From Streptomyces aurantiacus (GTDB lineage: Bacteria; Actinomycetota; Actinomycetes; Streptomycetales; Streptomycetaceae): 64,000 nucleotides of DNA. Position numbers and translations under genes: made by a program. Below are positions 17,880 to 26,497 of this stretch, one piece after another. The notes beneath the pieces are model-generated. The model saw only the letters and a program-made list of their open reading frames with translations. It did no database searches and was not told the DNA's origin. The stretch lies in contig NZ_CP114283.1 in the NCBI RefSeq assembly GCF_027107535.1, positions 5,270,001 to 5,334,000 of the forward strand, read 5' to 3'. Position 1 is the stretch's first letter; every line of letters begins with the position of its first letter.

Positions 17880-18516
17880 ACGACAGCGTACCTAGACCCG
17901 CCTCTGCGGCCCGAGGAGTTTCCCTCGGGCCGCTCCCGCACGTCAGGCTTCTCTCACACCTGACCGGCCAGGTGGCTCGCCACCCCGAGAAGCGGCCATG
18001 CGTGCTCACGTTCGCCGCTGAGGCTGCTCGTGCAATTCTGCCGGACCCGGTGATGACGCTCTTTGTAGCCCTTGCGGAAGGCGAACTCGTCCACCCCCAA
18101 CACCCGCGGCGCACGGTCCGGCACAGCCGCGCGGCCGGACGGCCGCCGAGTGCGATCGCGATCGACCGCAGCCAGCATGTCAGCCCGGTGCAGGAGCGGC
18201 GGTGCCGCTCGGACAGGCCCGGCGCCTGCTCGACGAACGCCTTGCAGGAACAGCTCCTCCGGTCACAGAAGTACCGGTGGACCCACAGTGGGACTATGAC
18301 CCGGCGACAGCCCAACGGCCCTTCATTCAAGTTGCGTTGGTACGTGCTGTGTCTACGCCTCGCCTGCTTCCGGCAGTCCGGGCACCGGCCCGGGGCGAAC
18401 GGTGGACACCGCCTCCACCACGAGGACGCCGGTGGAGGCCTGACGCGCTCCGCTCGCACATCGATCCCGGGAAACAGCACAGCCTCGGCCGTCGTGCTCG
18501 CCATGCCAGGAGACAC
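17880..18516 (-). pseudogene. ISL3-family transposase remnant, copy 1
   Basis: The minus strand begins with TTAEAVLFPGIDVRAERV. The ISL3 zinc-binding N-terminus then shows as GRCPDCRKQARRRHSTYQRN and FCDRRSCSCKAFVEQAPGLS. In another frame the first catalytic motif is visible, VLGVDEFAFRKGYKERHH. The rest is missing and the frames shift, so it is dead. It is inverted relative to copy 2 at 20267. Confidence 0.7.
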
Positions 18517-18521
18517 TCTGC

Positions 18522-18584
18522 CGAAACGATCTTTCGTTCTCCTCGCTGACCTGGGGCTTCACGGAACTGCGGAGAGGGCCTTGA
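18522..18584 (-). repeat. ISL3-type terminal repeat, copy 1
   Basis: On the minus strand this end contains CAGTTCCGTGAAGCCCCAGG and the outer TCAAGGCCCTCTCC. The same sequence with few changes recurs at 20199-20261 (plus strand) and in part at 21878-21906. Confidence 0.65.
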
Positions 18585-18721
18585 TTTTCCCCACCGCTTA
18601 CTCGGCGCTTCCCCGGACGTGCTCACCTTGGATCCCCACTCCGCGGTGAGCAAACCATCCGGGTGGGGTCGGCATTGTGTCGTGATGGATCGCCCAGGAA
18701 TGCCTTGACCGGAGTCAGGGC

Positions 18722-19567
18722 CTATCGGAAAGCGGCGATGTGGCGCTGGGCCCAGTCGGCGAAGGTGCGGGGCACACGGCCGAGGACCTGCTCGACGTCG
18801 GGGCTGATGCGCTGTTCGGCCGGGGTGGGTTCGCCGAGGATCGTCAGCGTGGTCTCGACCACGGGCTCGGGCATGAACTGCAGCATCTGCGCGTGGGCCT
18901 CGTCGCGGGTCTGCTCGATGAACTGCACGGGTTCGCCGAGTGCGTCGGCGATCGCCTCGGCCCGCTGGCGGGGCGTGCTGAGGGCGGGGCCGGTCAGCTC
19001 GTATATCTGTCCGGCGTGGCCGTCCTCCCGCAGGATTGCGGCGGCGACCTCGGCGATGTCGTCCGGGTCGATGGCCGGCAGGCCGATGTCGGCGAACGGC
19101 GCGGCGACGGCCCTTCGGGCGCGGACCGACTCGGCCCAGGCGTAGGCGTTGGAGCTGAAGCCTCCGGGCCGCAGGATCGTCCAGGCCATGCCGGACTGCC
19201 GGACGGCGTCCTCGATGGACCGTCCGAGGCGCCCATGGGAGGCCGACTGCGGCCGGGTAGCAACTCCTTGGGACGACAGCAGGACGACCCGTCCGACGCC
19301 GCCGGCCTTGGCGACGTCGAGGATGTCCTGTGGGTTCAGCAGGTGCGCGCTGGCGCCGCCGCTCTGCAGGAACAGCGCGTCGGCTCCGTCGAATACGGGC
19401 CGAAGGCTCTCAGGATCGACCAGGTCCGCCCGCGTGTACTTGGTGCCCTCTGGCACATCCGCATCCGAGATCTTCCGGGATGTCGCGGTCACCTGCGCAC
19501 CAGCTGCCGCGAGGGCCTGCACGAGCGATCGGCCGACGTTCCCGGTTGCACCCGTCACTACAAACAT
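18722..19567 (-). CDS. NmrA/NAD(P)H-binding SDR-like protein
   Basis: A 281-residue protein from ATG 19567, with GGGAG six bases upstream. It opens with the Rossmann motif MFVVTGATGNVGRSLVQALA. It continues with GRVVLLSSQGVATRPQSAS, MAWTILRPGGFSSNAYAWAE and a GLPAIDPDDIAEVAAAILRE segment. This is the atypical short-chain dehydrogenase group of NmrA-like and NAD(P)H-quinone-oxidoreductase-like proteins. These sense or use NAD(P)H, and some reduce quinones. It is divergent from an HxlR regulator, a pairing very common for this family and suggestive of redox or electrophile control. Confidence 0.85.
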   Translation of the reverse strand: MFVVTGATGNVGRSLVQALAAAGAQVTATSRKISDADVPEGTKYTRADLVDPESLRPVFDGADALFLQSGGASAHLLNPQDILDVAKAGGVGRVVLLSSQGVATRPQSASHGRLGRSIEDAVRQSGMAWTILRPGGFSSNAYAWAESVRARRAVAAPFADIGLPAIDPDDIAEVAAAILREDGHAGQIYELTGPALSTPRQRAEAIADALGEPVQFIEQTRDEAHAQMLQFMPEPVVETTLTILGEPTPAEQRISPDVEQVLGRVPRTFADWAQRHIAAFR

Positions 19568-19675
19568 GAACAACTCCCGTGTCAATTCAGCATGGTTGTC
19601 GCCACCCGAGCGGGCGGAACTGTCGCGGAGAGCTGCTCTCCGGGCGACACGGGGACGCTAACACCGTGGATATAG

Positions 19676-19685
19676 TAGGTACCTA
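19676..19685. promoter_or_regulatory. candidate HxlR operator
   Basis: A perfect 10-base palindrome TAGGTACCTA lies in the 147-base region between the NmrA-like and HxlR genes. A minus-strand TACTAT just beside it could be the -10 of the NmrA-like gene. The HxlR protein is the natural candidate to bind here. Confidence 0.5.
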
Positions 19686-19714
19686 GAGGAAAGTGACTAT
19701 CTTGAGGGGTATGC

Positions 19715-20107
19715 ATGGCCGGCAACGCTGACTGGGTGGCAGCCGCTGCGACCGACCCGGAGCTCGCCTGTCCGACCAGTGCGGTCGTGGACATCGTGTT
19801 CAGCCGGTGGACCACGCCGATCCTGTGGACTCTCAACACGGATGGCCGGCAACGGTTCGTCGAGCTGGAACGACGGATCGGCACGATCACACCGAAGGTA
19901 CTGACCCAGCGGCTGCGGCAGCTGGAACGCGACGGCATGGTCGTGCGTACGTACCACCCGGAGGTCCCCCCTCGGGTCGAGTACGAGATCAGCGAGCTGG
20001 GCCGCAGCCTGGCCCCGCTCTTCGCGCACCTCGCCGAATGGGCTGCCGGCAACCTGGACAAGGTCGAGCAGGCCCGGCACGACTACGACACCGATTCATC
20101 CCAGTAG
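19715..20107 (+). CDS. HxlR-family transcriptional regulator
   Basis: A 130-residue protein of standard HxlR size. It carries CPTSAVVDIVFSRWTTPILW, LERRIGTITPKVLTQRLRQL and ERDGMVVRTYHPEVPPRVEY, the typical winged helix. The single Cys (residue 19, in ELACPTS) is in the position where redox- or quinone-sensing members keep a reactive cysteine. It is divergent from the NmrA-like oxidoreductase and is the likely repressor of that gene and of itself through the palindrome between them. An ISL3-type repeat begins 59 bases downstream. Confidence 0.87.
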   Translation: MAGNADWVAAAATDPELACPTSAVVDIVFSRWTTPILWTLNTDGRQRFVELERRIGTITPKVLTQRLRQLERDGMVVRTYHPEVPPRVEYEISELGRSLAPLFAHLAEWAAGNLDKVEQARHDYDTDSSQ

Positions 20108-20165
20108 CGCGTCAGTGAGAGGGCTCGATCCTTGTCCGAACTTCCGCTGCCTGGTTGATCCAGCA

Positions 20166-20261
20166 GGCAAGTGGAGCGAAGAGCCGGACTGGCGATTTTC
20201 ACGGCCCTGTCCTGAGTTCCGTGAATTCCCAGGTCAGGGGCGGGAACGGGGGATCGTTTCG
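20166..20261 (+). repeat. ISL3-type terminal repeat, copy 2
   Basis: Reading right it has CAAGTGGAG, then TTCACGGCCCTGTCC, then GAGTTCCGTGAATTCCCAGG. It mirrors copy 1 at 18522-18584. The first part also matches copy 3 at 21851-21906. Confidence 0.65.
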
Positions 20262-20266
20262 ACAGT

Positions 20267-21064
20267 GTGTTTCCTGCCGTGGCGAGCAAGGCGGTTGAGG
20301 ATGTGCTGTTTCCCGGGATCGGTGTGCGAATGGAGCGTGTCAGCAACTCCTCCGGCGCTCTGGTGGTGGAAGCGGTGTCCACCGGTCGGCCGGGCCGGTG
20401 CCCGGACTGCCGGAAGCACGCGAGGCGCGTGCACAGTTCGTTCCAACGCAGCCTGGATGAGCGGCCGTTGGGATCACGGCGGGTTGTCATCCGGCTCCGG
20501 GTGTGCCGGTACTTCTGGCACCGCAAGCGGTGTTCTCGCAAGACGTTCGTCGAGCACGTGCCGGGCCTGACGGAGCGGCACGGCACGGCACGGCACGGCA
20601 GGTCGAGTATCGGGCTGACGGGGTGGCTGCGATACCGGGCTGACCGTGCCGGCACCGGTCCTGATGGAACTGCCAGTGCCGGAACTTCCCCGCACTCAGA
20701 TCATCGAACGGACCCGTCACCGATACGAGGTCGTCCACTGCCTGGCGGAGAAGGGCTGGACACTCAGCGCCATCGCCCGTCGGCTGAACCTCGACCGCAA
20801 GACCGGGCGCCGCTTCCGCGACACCGACCTCGACGAGCTGCTGATCTCCGCCCGCGACCGGCGCCCCAACGGCGTGCTGAAACCGTTCAAGGCATACCTC
20901 AACGCGCGCTTCGCCGAGACGCAGGGCCAGGTCAGCGGCACCCGCCTGTTCCTGGAGATCCACGAGCGCGGTTACCTCGGCAGCCGTCAGGTCGTCCGCA
21001 AACATTGCGCCGCCCTGCGGGCGGACACCACCGAGCCGGTCCGGGCCGACATCCCCAGTTCGAG
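20267..21064 (+). pseudogene. ISL3-family transposase remnant, copy 2
   Basis: The N-terminus reads VEDVLFPGIGVRMERVSNSS and GRCPDCRKHARRVHSSFQRS, with a second zinc pair at HRKRCSRKTFVEHVPGLTER. After about 20640 the frame changes, and the catalytic middle of an ISL3 enzyme is absent. From 20646 the internal HTH region is present: PRTQIIERTRHRYEVVHCLA, WTLSAIARRLNLDRKTGRRF, ending EPVRADIPS. The sequence is family-like only to about 21064. It is an internally deleted and 3'-truncated copy. Confidence 0.7.
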
Positions 21065-21130
21065 CTCGGCCGATGAGTTTGCGGCTCCCGGCCGGTCCAA
21101 GCTCGTGACACCCTAGGAAAGGACACCGCC

Positions 21131-21736
21131 ATGTCGGAGCTTCTCGTCGACTTCATCACCTCCCTCGACGGCCACGCATCGGGAGAGGGATGGCCCGGAT
21201 TCTGGGGCCTCGAGGGCCCGGAGTACCTCGCATGGCTCGGAGAGCAGCCCGAGGCCACCTACCTGATGGGAGCCAACACCTACCGCCTGATGTCGGGCTT
21301 CGCCGCAGGCCAGGTCCCCAATGGCCAAGACGAGTTCAGGCCCGAAGAAGAGGCGTCCGTCGACGAGCTCACGCAAGCGTCCAAGCTGGTGTTCTCCTCC
21401 TCACTCGAGGAGCCACTGACGTGGGCCAACTCCACGCTTGTCCGCGACGACGCCGTCGAGGCGGTCCGCGCCATGAAGTCGAGTGGCTCGGGGCTCCTCA
21501 GCACGATCGGCAGCCTCAGCCTGTGCCGGTCCCTGCTACGAGCCGGACTCGTCGACCGCTTCCGGGTCGTGATGTTCCCGGTGATCACCGGGGCCACGGG
21601 CGAAGAACGTATCTACGACGGCTATCCGGACGTCGCCCTCGAGATGATCGAGCACCACACCTTCGACGGCCGCATCCAGCTGGTCGAGTACAAGCCCCGC
21701 GTGCTCGAGCACCCACCGCTCGGCGTCCCTGCGTGA
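21131..21736 (+). CDS. RibD C-terminal / dihydrofolate-reductase-like protein
   Basis: A 201-residue protein starting MSELLVDFITSLDGHASGEG after AGGAAAGGAC. Family features are EATYLMGANTYRLMSGFA, ASKLVFSSSLEEPLTWANS, LLSTIGSLSLCRSLLRAGLV, and DRFRVVMFPVITGATGEERI, which fit the stand-alone RibD C-terminal reductase family. These proteins bind NADPH in a DHFR-like fold; their substrates are mostly unknown. It sits alone between ISL3 scars and is followed by a hairpin terminator 12 bases past the stop. Confidence 0.82.
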   Translation: MSELLVDFITSLDGHASGEGWPGFWGLEGPEYLAWLGEQPEATYLMGANTYRLMSGFAAGQVPNGQDEFRPEEEASVDELTQASKLVFSSSLEEPLTWANSTLVRDDAVEAVRAMKSSGSGLLSTIGSLSLCRSLLRAGLVDRFRVVMFPVITGATGEERIYDGYPDVALEMIEHHTFDGRIQLVEYKPRVLEHPPLGVPA

Positions 21737-21748
21737 CGACGCCCCGTC

Positions 21749-21777
21749 CGCCGGCCTGGACAGCCGCCAGGCCGGCG
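21749..21777 (+). terminator. terminator hairpin after the RibD-like gene
   Basis: CGCCGGCCTGG and CCAGGCCGGCG form a perfect 11-base stem with a 7-base loop, 12 bases after the stop codon. Confidence 0.65.
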
Positions 21778-21850
21778 TCGGCGGCTTCGGTCGCTGGGCC
21801 CTCACACCCACTCTTCACTCCCCACATCCCCCACACGCTTCAAGACGCAA

Positions 21851-21906
21851 CCAAGTGGAGGGAAAAGCACCTGGCCGGCTTCAGGGCTCTGACCGCAGTT
21901 CCGTGA
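21851..21906 (+). repeat. ISL3-type end repeat, copy 3
   Basis: It contains CAAGTGGAG, then CTTCAGGGCTCTGACC, then CAGTTCCGTGA, matching copy 2 at 20166-20223. It marks another ISL3-related end, close to a short inverted transposase fragment at 22064-22130. Confidence 0.55.
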
Positions 21907-21955
21907 ACGGACATACGGCGGGGAGCGAACATGCCGCATCTGGCACTCTGGCTGG

Positions 21956-22099
21956 ATGGCACAGAGCGACCGGGAACGCGCGGTAGAGGGCTGGATCTGG
22001 ATCGAGAACGTTCAGCCCTTCTTGGCTCTCTTGGCGGGTTACGCCGGCTACGACTTCGATCATCCCGGCTTTCGGCGAGCGTCTCCCGGGGCCGCATGA
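21956..22099 (+). CDS. short hypothetical protein or gene fragment, 47 aa
   Basis: The frame reads MAQSDRERAVEGWIWIENVQ and continues PFLALLAGYAGYDFDHPGF, a very protein-like composition. It then runs into antisense ISL3 sequence and stops at 22097. It is probably the N-terminal part of a gene that lost its 3' end. I do not recognise the family. Confidence 0.35.
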   Translation: MAQSDRERAVEGWIWIENVQPFLALLAGYAGYDFDHPGFRRASPGAA

Positions 22100-22130
22100 T
22101 CCACGAGGTGATCTTGCGGGGGCTGGGGCC
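22064..22130 (-). pseudogene. ISL3 transposase internal fragment
   Basis: The minus strand encodes SPRKITSWIMRPRETLAES. In intact ISL3 enzymes of this subgroup this segment follows the VRADIPS segment at which copy 2 breaks off. It is only about 20 codons long. Confidence 0.55.
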
Positions 22131-22338
22131 CTCCGGCATCAACCCCGACCCGCCCGTCCTGCGCAACACGTACTGCACACCGCGACCCTCACCCCCGACC
22201 AGCACTACCTGATGGATTTCTGGGATCAACGTCGCGGCGAAGGGGCGCATCGCCGAGGTCCAGACGACTTCCTCTACCCACAGAAGCCGCCGCCTGCCCC
22301 TCCACGTACGCGACTCCAAGAACCCCACGGGCCCCGAT

Positions 22339-23517
22339 TCAGAGAACGGGTGCCCGCGCCGTCTCACGTCGAAGTGCGTCGGTGATGGCGCGGGCCTCGA
22401 TGCCCGCCTGGCGAAGGACACCCGTGAGGGGATTGGTGTATCCGGCGAAGTACAAGCGCGCGGCCTCGGGATGGGTCCGTGCCCCTACTGCGAGGGGTTG
22501 CCCGGCCTCGTCGAGTACGCCCAGGGACCTGACCAGGCCGTGCAGGTTGGACCGGTACCCGGTGGCGGCGATGACCGTGTCCGGTCGCAGCCGGGTGCGG
22601 TCGGCCAGAATCACGTCCGGGCCGTCGAATGCCTGGACGGCCGCGACCGGCTCGACCCGACCGGACCGGACGGCGTCCACGAAACCGTGGTCGAGCACCG
22701 GGTTGACCCCTTCGCGGGCATTGCGGGTGTACAGCCCCGTGCGAGGCCGCGGCAGTCCCCGCGAGGTCAGGTCGGGCACCGCGAGACGTTGCATGAGCAG
22801 GGAGGTGCGGTCGCGCCACGCGAGTGGGAGCGCCTCCGTCAGCCGGCCGACCGCATGCCATCGGGCGCTGGAGCGGGGCAGGATATTGGGTGGGGTACGG
22901 ACCGCGATGCGTACCCGTTCGGCTCCGGCTCCGGCTCCGGCCAGGACGCCGGCGATCTCGGTACCACTGTTGCCTGCGCCAACCACCAGGACGTCCCGCC
23001 CACGGTAGGGGGCCGGAGAGCGGTAGTGGGCCGAGTGCAGCAACGTGCCGGTGAAGGTCGAACGCCCGGGCCAGTCGGGGACGTCCGGGGTATGGCAGCG
23101 GCCGGTGGCCACCACGACCGCACCCGTGGCCACCGGACCGTCGGAGGAGTGGACCAGCCACTGTGCTCCCGAAGCCGGCTCGGCCCGCTCGATGCGCTGC
23201 ACCGGGGTGGCCACCCGGACGTCGAGTCGGTGATGGGCGACGTAACGCTCCAGGTATCGCACATAGTCGTCCCGGCTCACCCACGGGCCCGCCTGGCGCG
23301 GCACTGAGAGGCCGGGGAGGCTCGAGGTGCCGGGAGTTGTGTGCAGGCGGAGATGGTCGTAGCGCTGCGCCCAGCTCGCTCCCACCCGGTGCGACCGTTC
23401 CAGGATCACGGCCGCAATGCCGGAGCGGCGCAGTAGCGCGGCGGCCGCCAGGCCGTGAGGGCCGGCTCCAATCACGATCGTGGGAGCGCTGAAGCCTTGT
23501 TGTGGTGTTGGGGGCAT
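22339..23517 (-). CDS. FAD/NADPH flavin monooxygenase (YUCCA/FMO-like)
   Basis: A 392-residue protein with an N-terminal FAD motif TIVIGAGPHGLAAAALLRRS, RVGASWAQRYDHLRLHTTPG, a second Rossmann motif for NADPH (VLVVGAGNSGTEIAGVL) and the late ATGYRSN motif of flavin-containing monooxygenases. The length and order fit the YUCCA-like and CzcO-like group, which oxygenate soft nucleophiles or decarboxylate keto acids. AGGAGG lies only two bases before the ATG at 23517, which is unusually close. No operon partner is evident. The substrate cannot be inferred. Confidence 0.85.
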   Translation of the reverse strand: MPPTPQQGFSAPTIVIGAGPHGLAAAALLRRSGIAAVILERSHRVGASWAQRYDHLRLHTTPGTSSLPGLSVPRQAGPWVSRDDYVRYLERYVAHHRLDVRVATPVQRIERAEPASGAQWLVHSSDGPVATGAVVVATGRCHTPDVPDWPGRSTFTGTLLHSAHYRSPAPYRGRDVLVVGAGNSGTEIAGVLAGAGAGAERVRIAVRTPPNILPRSSARWHAVGRLTEALPLAWRDRTSLLMQRLAVPDLTSRGLPRPRTGLYTRNAREGVNPVLDHGFVDAVRSGRVEPVAAVQAFDGPDVILADRTRLRPDTVIAATGYRSNLHGLVRSLGVLDEAGQPLAVGARTHPEAARLYFAGYTNPLTGVLRQAGIEARAITDALRRETARAPVL

Positions 23518-23842
23518 CGCCTCCTATAACGGCAGACCGCGGCTCACGTCACGCTCGACGGGGGGACACAAAGCCTGTGGAGTGGCGATGCCGGCTGTTC
23601 ACCGCAACAGCCGGGTGGCCGCCGTTACACCAGCGGCACGGACTCGTTGAACACCGGGCAGGAGCGCGCCGCCTCACGCAGGGTCGGTTCCCCTCAGGGA
23701 CTGGACCGTCCGGCCGAGCGGAGCTGAACGGCCATGAGCCGGACAGGCCAGGGGACATGAGGCTGCGCGACCCCGGCCCCTGTGGCGGGGCCTCCCCTCC
23801 GGGCCGGCTCGCGATACCTGTCCGATCTTTCGAGGGGCTCAT
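23518..23842. other. 325-base divergent promoter region
   Basis: This lies between the divergent monooxygenase and ABC transporter genes. I see no gene. A GC-rich imperfect hairpin occurs near 23780-23810. Confidence 0.45.
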
Positions 23843-24478
23843 GTGCAGGCAGTAACGACGCGCCACCGGCCACGGCTGCGGATCCGCGGAGTCTGCAAGG
23901 CGTACGGTCGCAGGCAGGTCCTGCGCAGCGTCGACCTCGATGTGCCCGCCGGGACGCTGGTCGCGGTCGTCGGCGAGAACGGCACCGGCAAGAGCACTCT
24001 GCTGCAGATCGCCGTAGGCCAGCTTGCACCCGACCGTGGAACGGTGACACGGACCGGCACGGTGGGGTACTGCCCCCAACGAGCGGTACTCAACGACGCG
24101 TTCACCATCGGACAGCATCTGCGGCTGTTCCAGATGGCCCACCGTCTGCCGACGCTGGAGCGCGCCGACGAGCTGATGGAGCTGCTGGCGCTGACCAGCT
24201 GCCGACGACAGCAGGTCGGCGAGCTCAGTGGTGGAACGCGACAGAAGCTGAACCTGCTGATCGCTCTGATGCATGATCCGCAGTTGCTGGTCCTGGACGA
24301 GCCCTACCAGGGCTTCGACTGGGACACCCATCAGAGGTTCTGGGCCCTGGCCGCCGACCTGCGTGATCAGGGCCGGTCGATCATCGTGGTTTCGCACCTG
24401 CTGCACGACCTGCACCACTTCGACGCGATCGCTCATCTACGCCAGGGGCGTCTGCACTTCGAGGAGACCGACCGTTGA
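23843..24478 (+). CDS. ABC transporter ATP-binding protein
   Basis: The GTG at 23843 follows GAGGGG. The 211-residue ATPase has Walker A GENGTGKST, a Q-loop region VGYCPQRAV, the signature LSGGTRQKL, Walker B LLVLDEPYQG and the H-switch IIVVSHLLHDL. It overlaps the permease gene by four bases (TTGA), so together they form a two-gene exporter. A single short ATPase with a separate permease is typical of drug, lipid or peptide exporters. Confidence 0.9.
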   Translation: MQAVTTRHRPRLRIRGVCKAYGRRQVLRSVDLDVPAGTLVAVVGENGTGKSTLLQIAVGQLAPDRGTVTRTGTVGYCPQRAVLNDAFTIGQHLRLFQMAHRLPTLERADELMELLALTSCRRQQVGELSGGTRQKLNLLIALMHDPQLLVLDEPYQGFDWDTHQRFWALAADLRDQGRSIIVVSHLLHDLHHFDAIAHLRQGRLHFEETDR

Positions 24479-25266
24479 GGCTCTCCTGGACGGCATTCAC
24501 CGAGCTGCTGCGCTGCACTCTGCTGGGCCACCTGCGCAACCGGCTGGCTCTGGTTCTGGCGGTCGTGTTCATCCCGGTCTGGATCGCCGTGGCGCGCCTG
24601 TGCACCTCCGACGAAGTGGTGCGCATCTGGCTGGACGCCATCAGCGCCCCTGTCTCCACCCGCGCCAGCCAAGTGGCTCAGGTGGCCAGCGCGCTGGGTG
24701 CCATCACCCTGGTCGCCGGCTTCATTACCTTCACGGAGACCTTTCAGTCCCGGCAGATGGACCGCCGTCTGCTGCTGGCCGGCTACCCCCGGCTGCCGAT
24801 GCTGCTGGCGAAACTTGCTGCCGTCGCCCTCACCGCCGCCCTGCTGGCCTTCTACACGACGACCCTGCTGTGGATCTCCCTGCCCGTACGCCACGCGGGC
24901 CCCCTGGGGCTGGCCCTCGCAGGCGCCGGCCTCGCCTACGGCGGCATCGGCCTGCTGCTCGGCTCCCTGGTCCGCGGCGAGCTGGAGGGCTTCTTCCTCA
25001 TCATCATGCTCAGCCTGGTCGACACCGGCCTGCAGAATCCCGTCTTCAACACACTCATGGACGTGGCGGGCGTGTCCGCGCTGCCGCTGTACGGCGTGAA
25101 CCAGCTGGCACTGAGCTCAGCCCTCACCCCACACATCCCCTGGTCCCACGGCCTGCTCTCCCTCAGCTGGTCCGCAGCAACCGGAGCCCTCGCGCTGCTC
25201 GTCCTCCACACCCACCGTCCCTCCCGCACTTCCTGGTCCCCCAGCACCCGCACCCAGGCAGGGTGA
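24475..25266 (+). CDS. ABC transporter permease
   Basis: A TTG start overlaps the ATPase stop. The 263-residue protein has about six hydrophobic segments, including LALVLAVVFIPVWIAVARLC, LGAITLVAGFITFTETF, and AAVALTAALLAFYTTTLLWI, and a polar Ser/Pro-rich tail. The sequence resembles ABC-2-type permeases by topology only. It is the partner of the upstream ATPase. The end of the gene abuts an IS256 fragment on the other strand, which may have altered the last few codons. Confidence 0.8.
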   Translation: MRLSWTAFTELLRCTLLGHLRNRLALVLAVVFIPVWIAVARLCTSDEVVRIWLDAISAPVSTRASQVAQVASALGAITLVAGFITFTETFQSRQMDRRLLLAGYPRLPMLLAKLAAVALTAALLAFYTTTLLWISLPVRHAGPLGLALAGAGLAYGGIGLLLGSLVRGELEGFFLIIMLSLVDTGLQNPVFNTLMDVAGVSALPLYGVNQLALSSALTPHIPWSHGLLSLSWSAATGALALLVLHTHRPSRTSWSPSTRTQAG

Positions 25267-25525
25267 CCACAGCGAGGGTCGTCTTCCTCCGCGCCCACAT
25301 CGCTGATAGACGGCGCGGGCGCCGTTGCGGCTGTTGCCGTTGTTCTTCCCCGCCGGATCACGCTTCTCATAACCGAGGTGATCGGTGACCTCGCCTTCCA
25401 GGGCAGATTCCAGGACCCGCTTGGTCGGCTCCTGCAAGCAGCCCACCCCGCCCGGTCAGCTGCAGCCCCCTCCGACCGCGCCGCTCCACCAGCATCGCGA
25501 CCTGTTGCTCGTCGCACACGATCTC
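25264..25525 (-). pseudogene. IS256-family transposase N-terminal fragment
   Basis: Two frames give CDEQQVAMLVERRGRRGLQL and EPTKRVLESALEGEVTDHLG followed by YEKRDPAGKNNGNSRNGARA, the conserved N-terminal part of IS256/mutator transposases. The catalytic domain is missing. A frameshift lies between the two pieces. Confidence 0.7.
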
Positions 25526-25539
25526 AGGCTGCCCGCACC

Positions 25540-25800
25540 GGGCACTCCCGACAGGCCCCACGGGGTGTGCCGGTCCGGACACGGGCGCCCAGGGCGTCGG
25601 AGACGATGCGCTCGGAATCCTTGAACCCGCCGATCGCGGCGTCCAGGACGGCGTGCGCCGAACACTCGGCACCGCGACCCCTCTGGCCTGCGGATAGCCC
25701 AAGGGGCTGCGCTGGGATCCGGACTTGCCGAAGGCATCGTTCTTGCCCGCAGAGTCGGGCACGGCCAGCAGCATCCCGTCCAAGGCCAGCTAACTGACGT
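25540..25800 (-). pseudogene. IS4-family transposase fragment
   Basis: The minus strand encodes LDGMLLAVPDSAGKNDAFGK, then in another frame ECSAHAVLDAAIGGFKDSER. These resemble the catalytic N-half of IS4-type transposases of actinobacteria (DGxxLxVPDTxxNxxxFG). Both sides are lost. Confidence 0.6.
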
Positions 25801-26497
25801 TCCGTCAGAGACTGCCGTTCCCCCGAGGTGTCTGCTGGACACGGGCGTCGGACCGGCCCACCCGTTGGCTTGATCAGCAGCTTGTCCGCCTTCCGGCGTG
25901 ACTCATCACAGTTCTGCCACCTGATGACTCCGTCCAGGCCGACGCCGATATCGGAGAAGTGTTTTGGTCGGGCGGGCGGACCTAGAGAGGCCACCCACCT
26001 GCCGGATACCCGGGCACCCGGTGCGTAAAGGGCCCCGCCAGTGCTTGGGCAGCTGCAGCACGGACATCTGCGAGTGCCGCAGTTACTGGCCGCCGCCGTA
26101 GACGCGCAGGGTGAAGATCTCCCGACCCGGGGTGCCGGCCATGTCGTAGGCGTCCAGCACGTGCTCGATCCGTGCTCACAGTTTCACCGCTGATCAACCT
26201 CGGCGGCCCCACGATCCCCTGAACCGGTGGCGCCGTGCTGTGCCTGCACGGCCTCATTCCCGTGGCCAAGGTCCACCGGGCGCGCTGACGGCAGGACCTC
26301 AGCCCGTCCGGGCCGCCGCGGCGGCCCGACTACGAGAAGGAGGTACAGAGAAGTGTCACCTGATGACCACCGGGTGACTGCTGTCCGCCCGGCGATTTGC
26401 CAGAGTCCAGGGAATGCTTGGAGAGCGTCACCGCGAGCGATCAGCCGCCGACACGCCGCGCGAAACTCCCGAACCGCACCGGAAGGAATCTCACGCC
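25801..26497. other. decayed region without intact gene
   Basis: A minus-strand run near 26085-26160 reads EHVLDAYDMAGTPGREIFTL and ends RVYGGGQ stop. It looks like the C-terminus of a lost gene whose family I cannot name. The esterase promoter must lie near the right end. Nothing else is recognisable. Confidence 0.4.
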
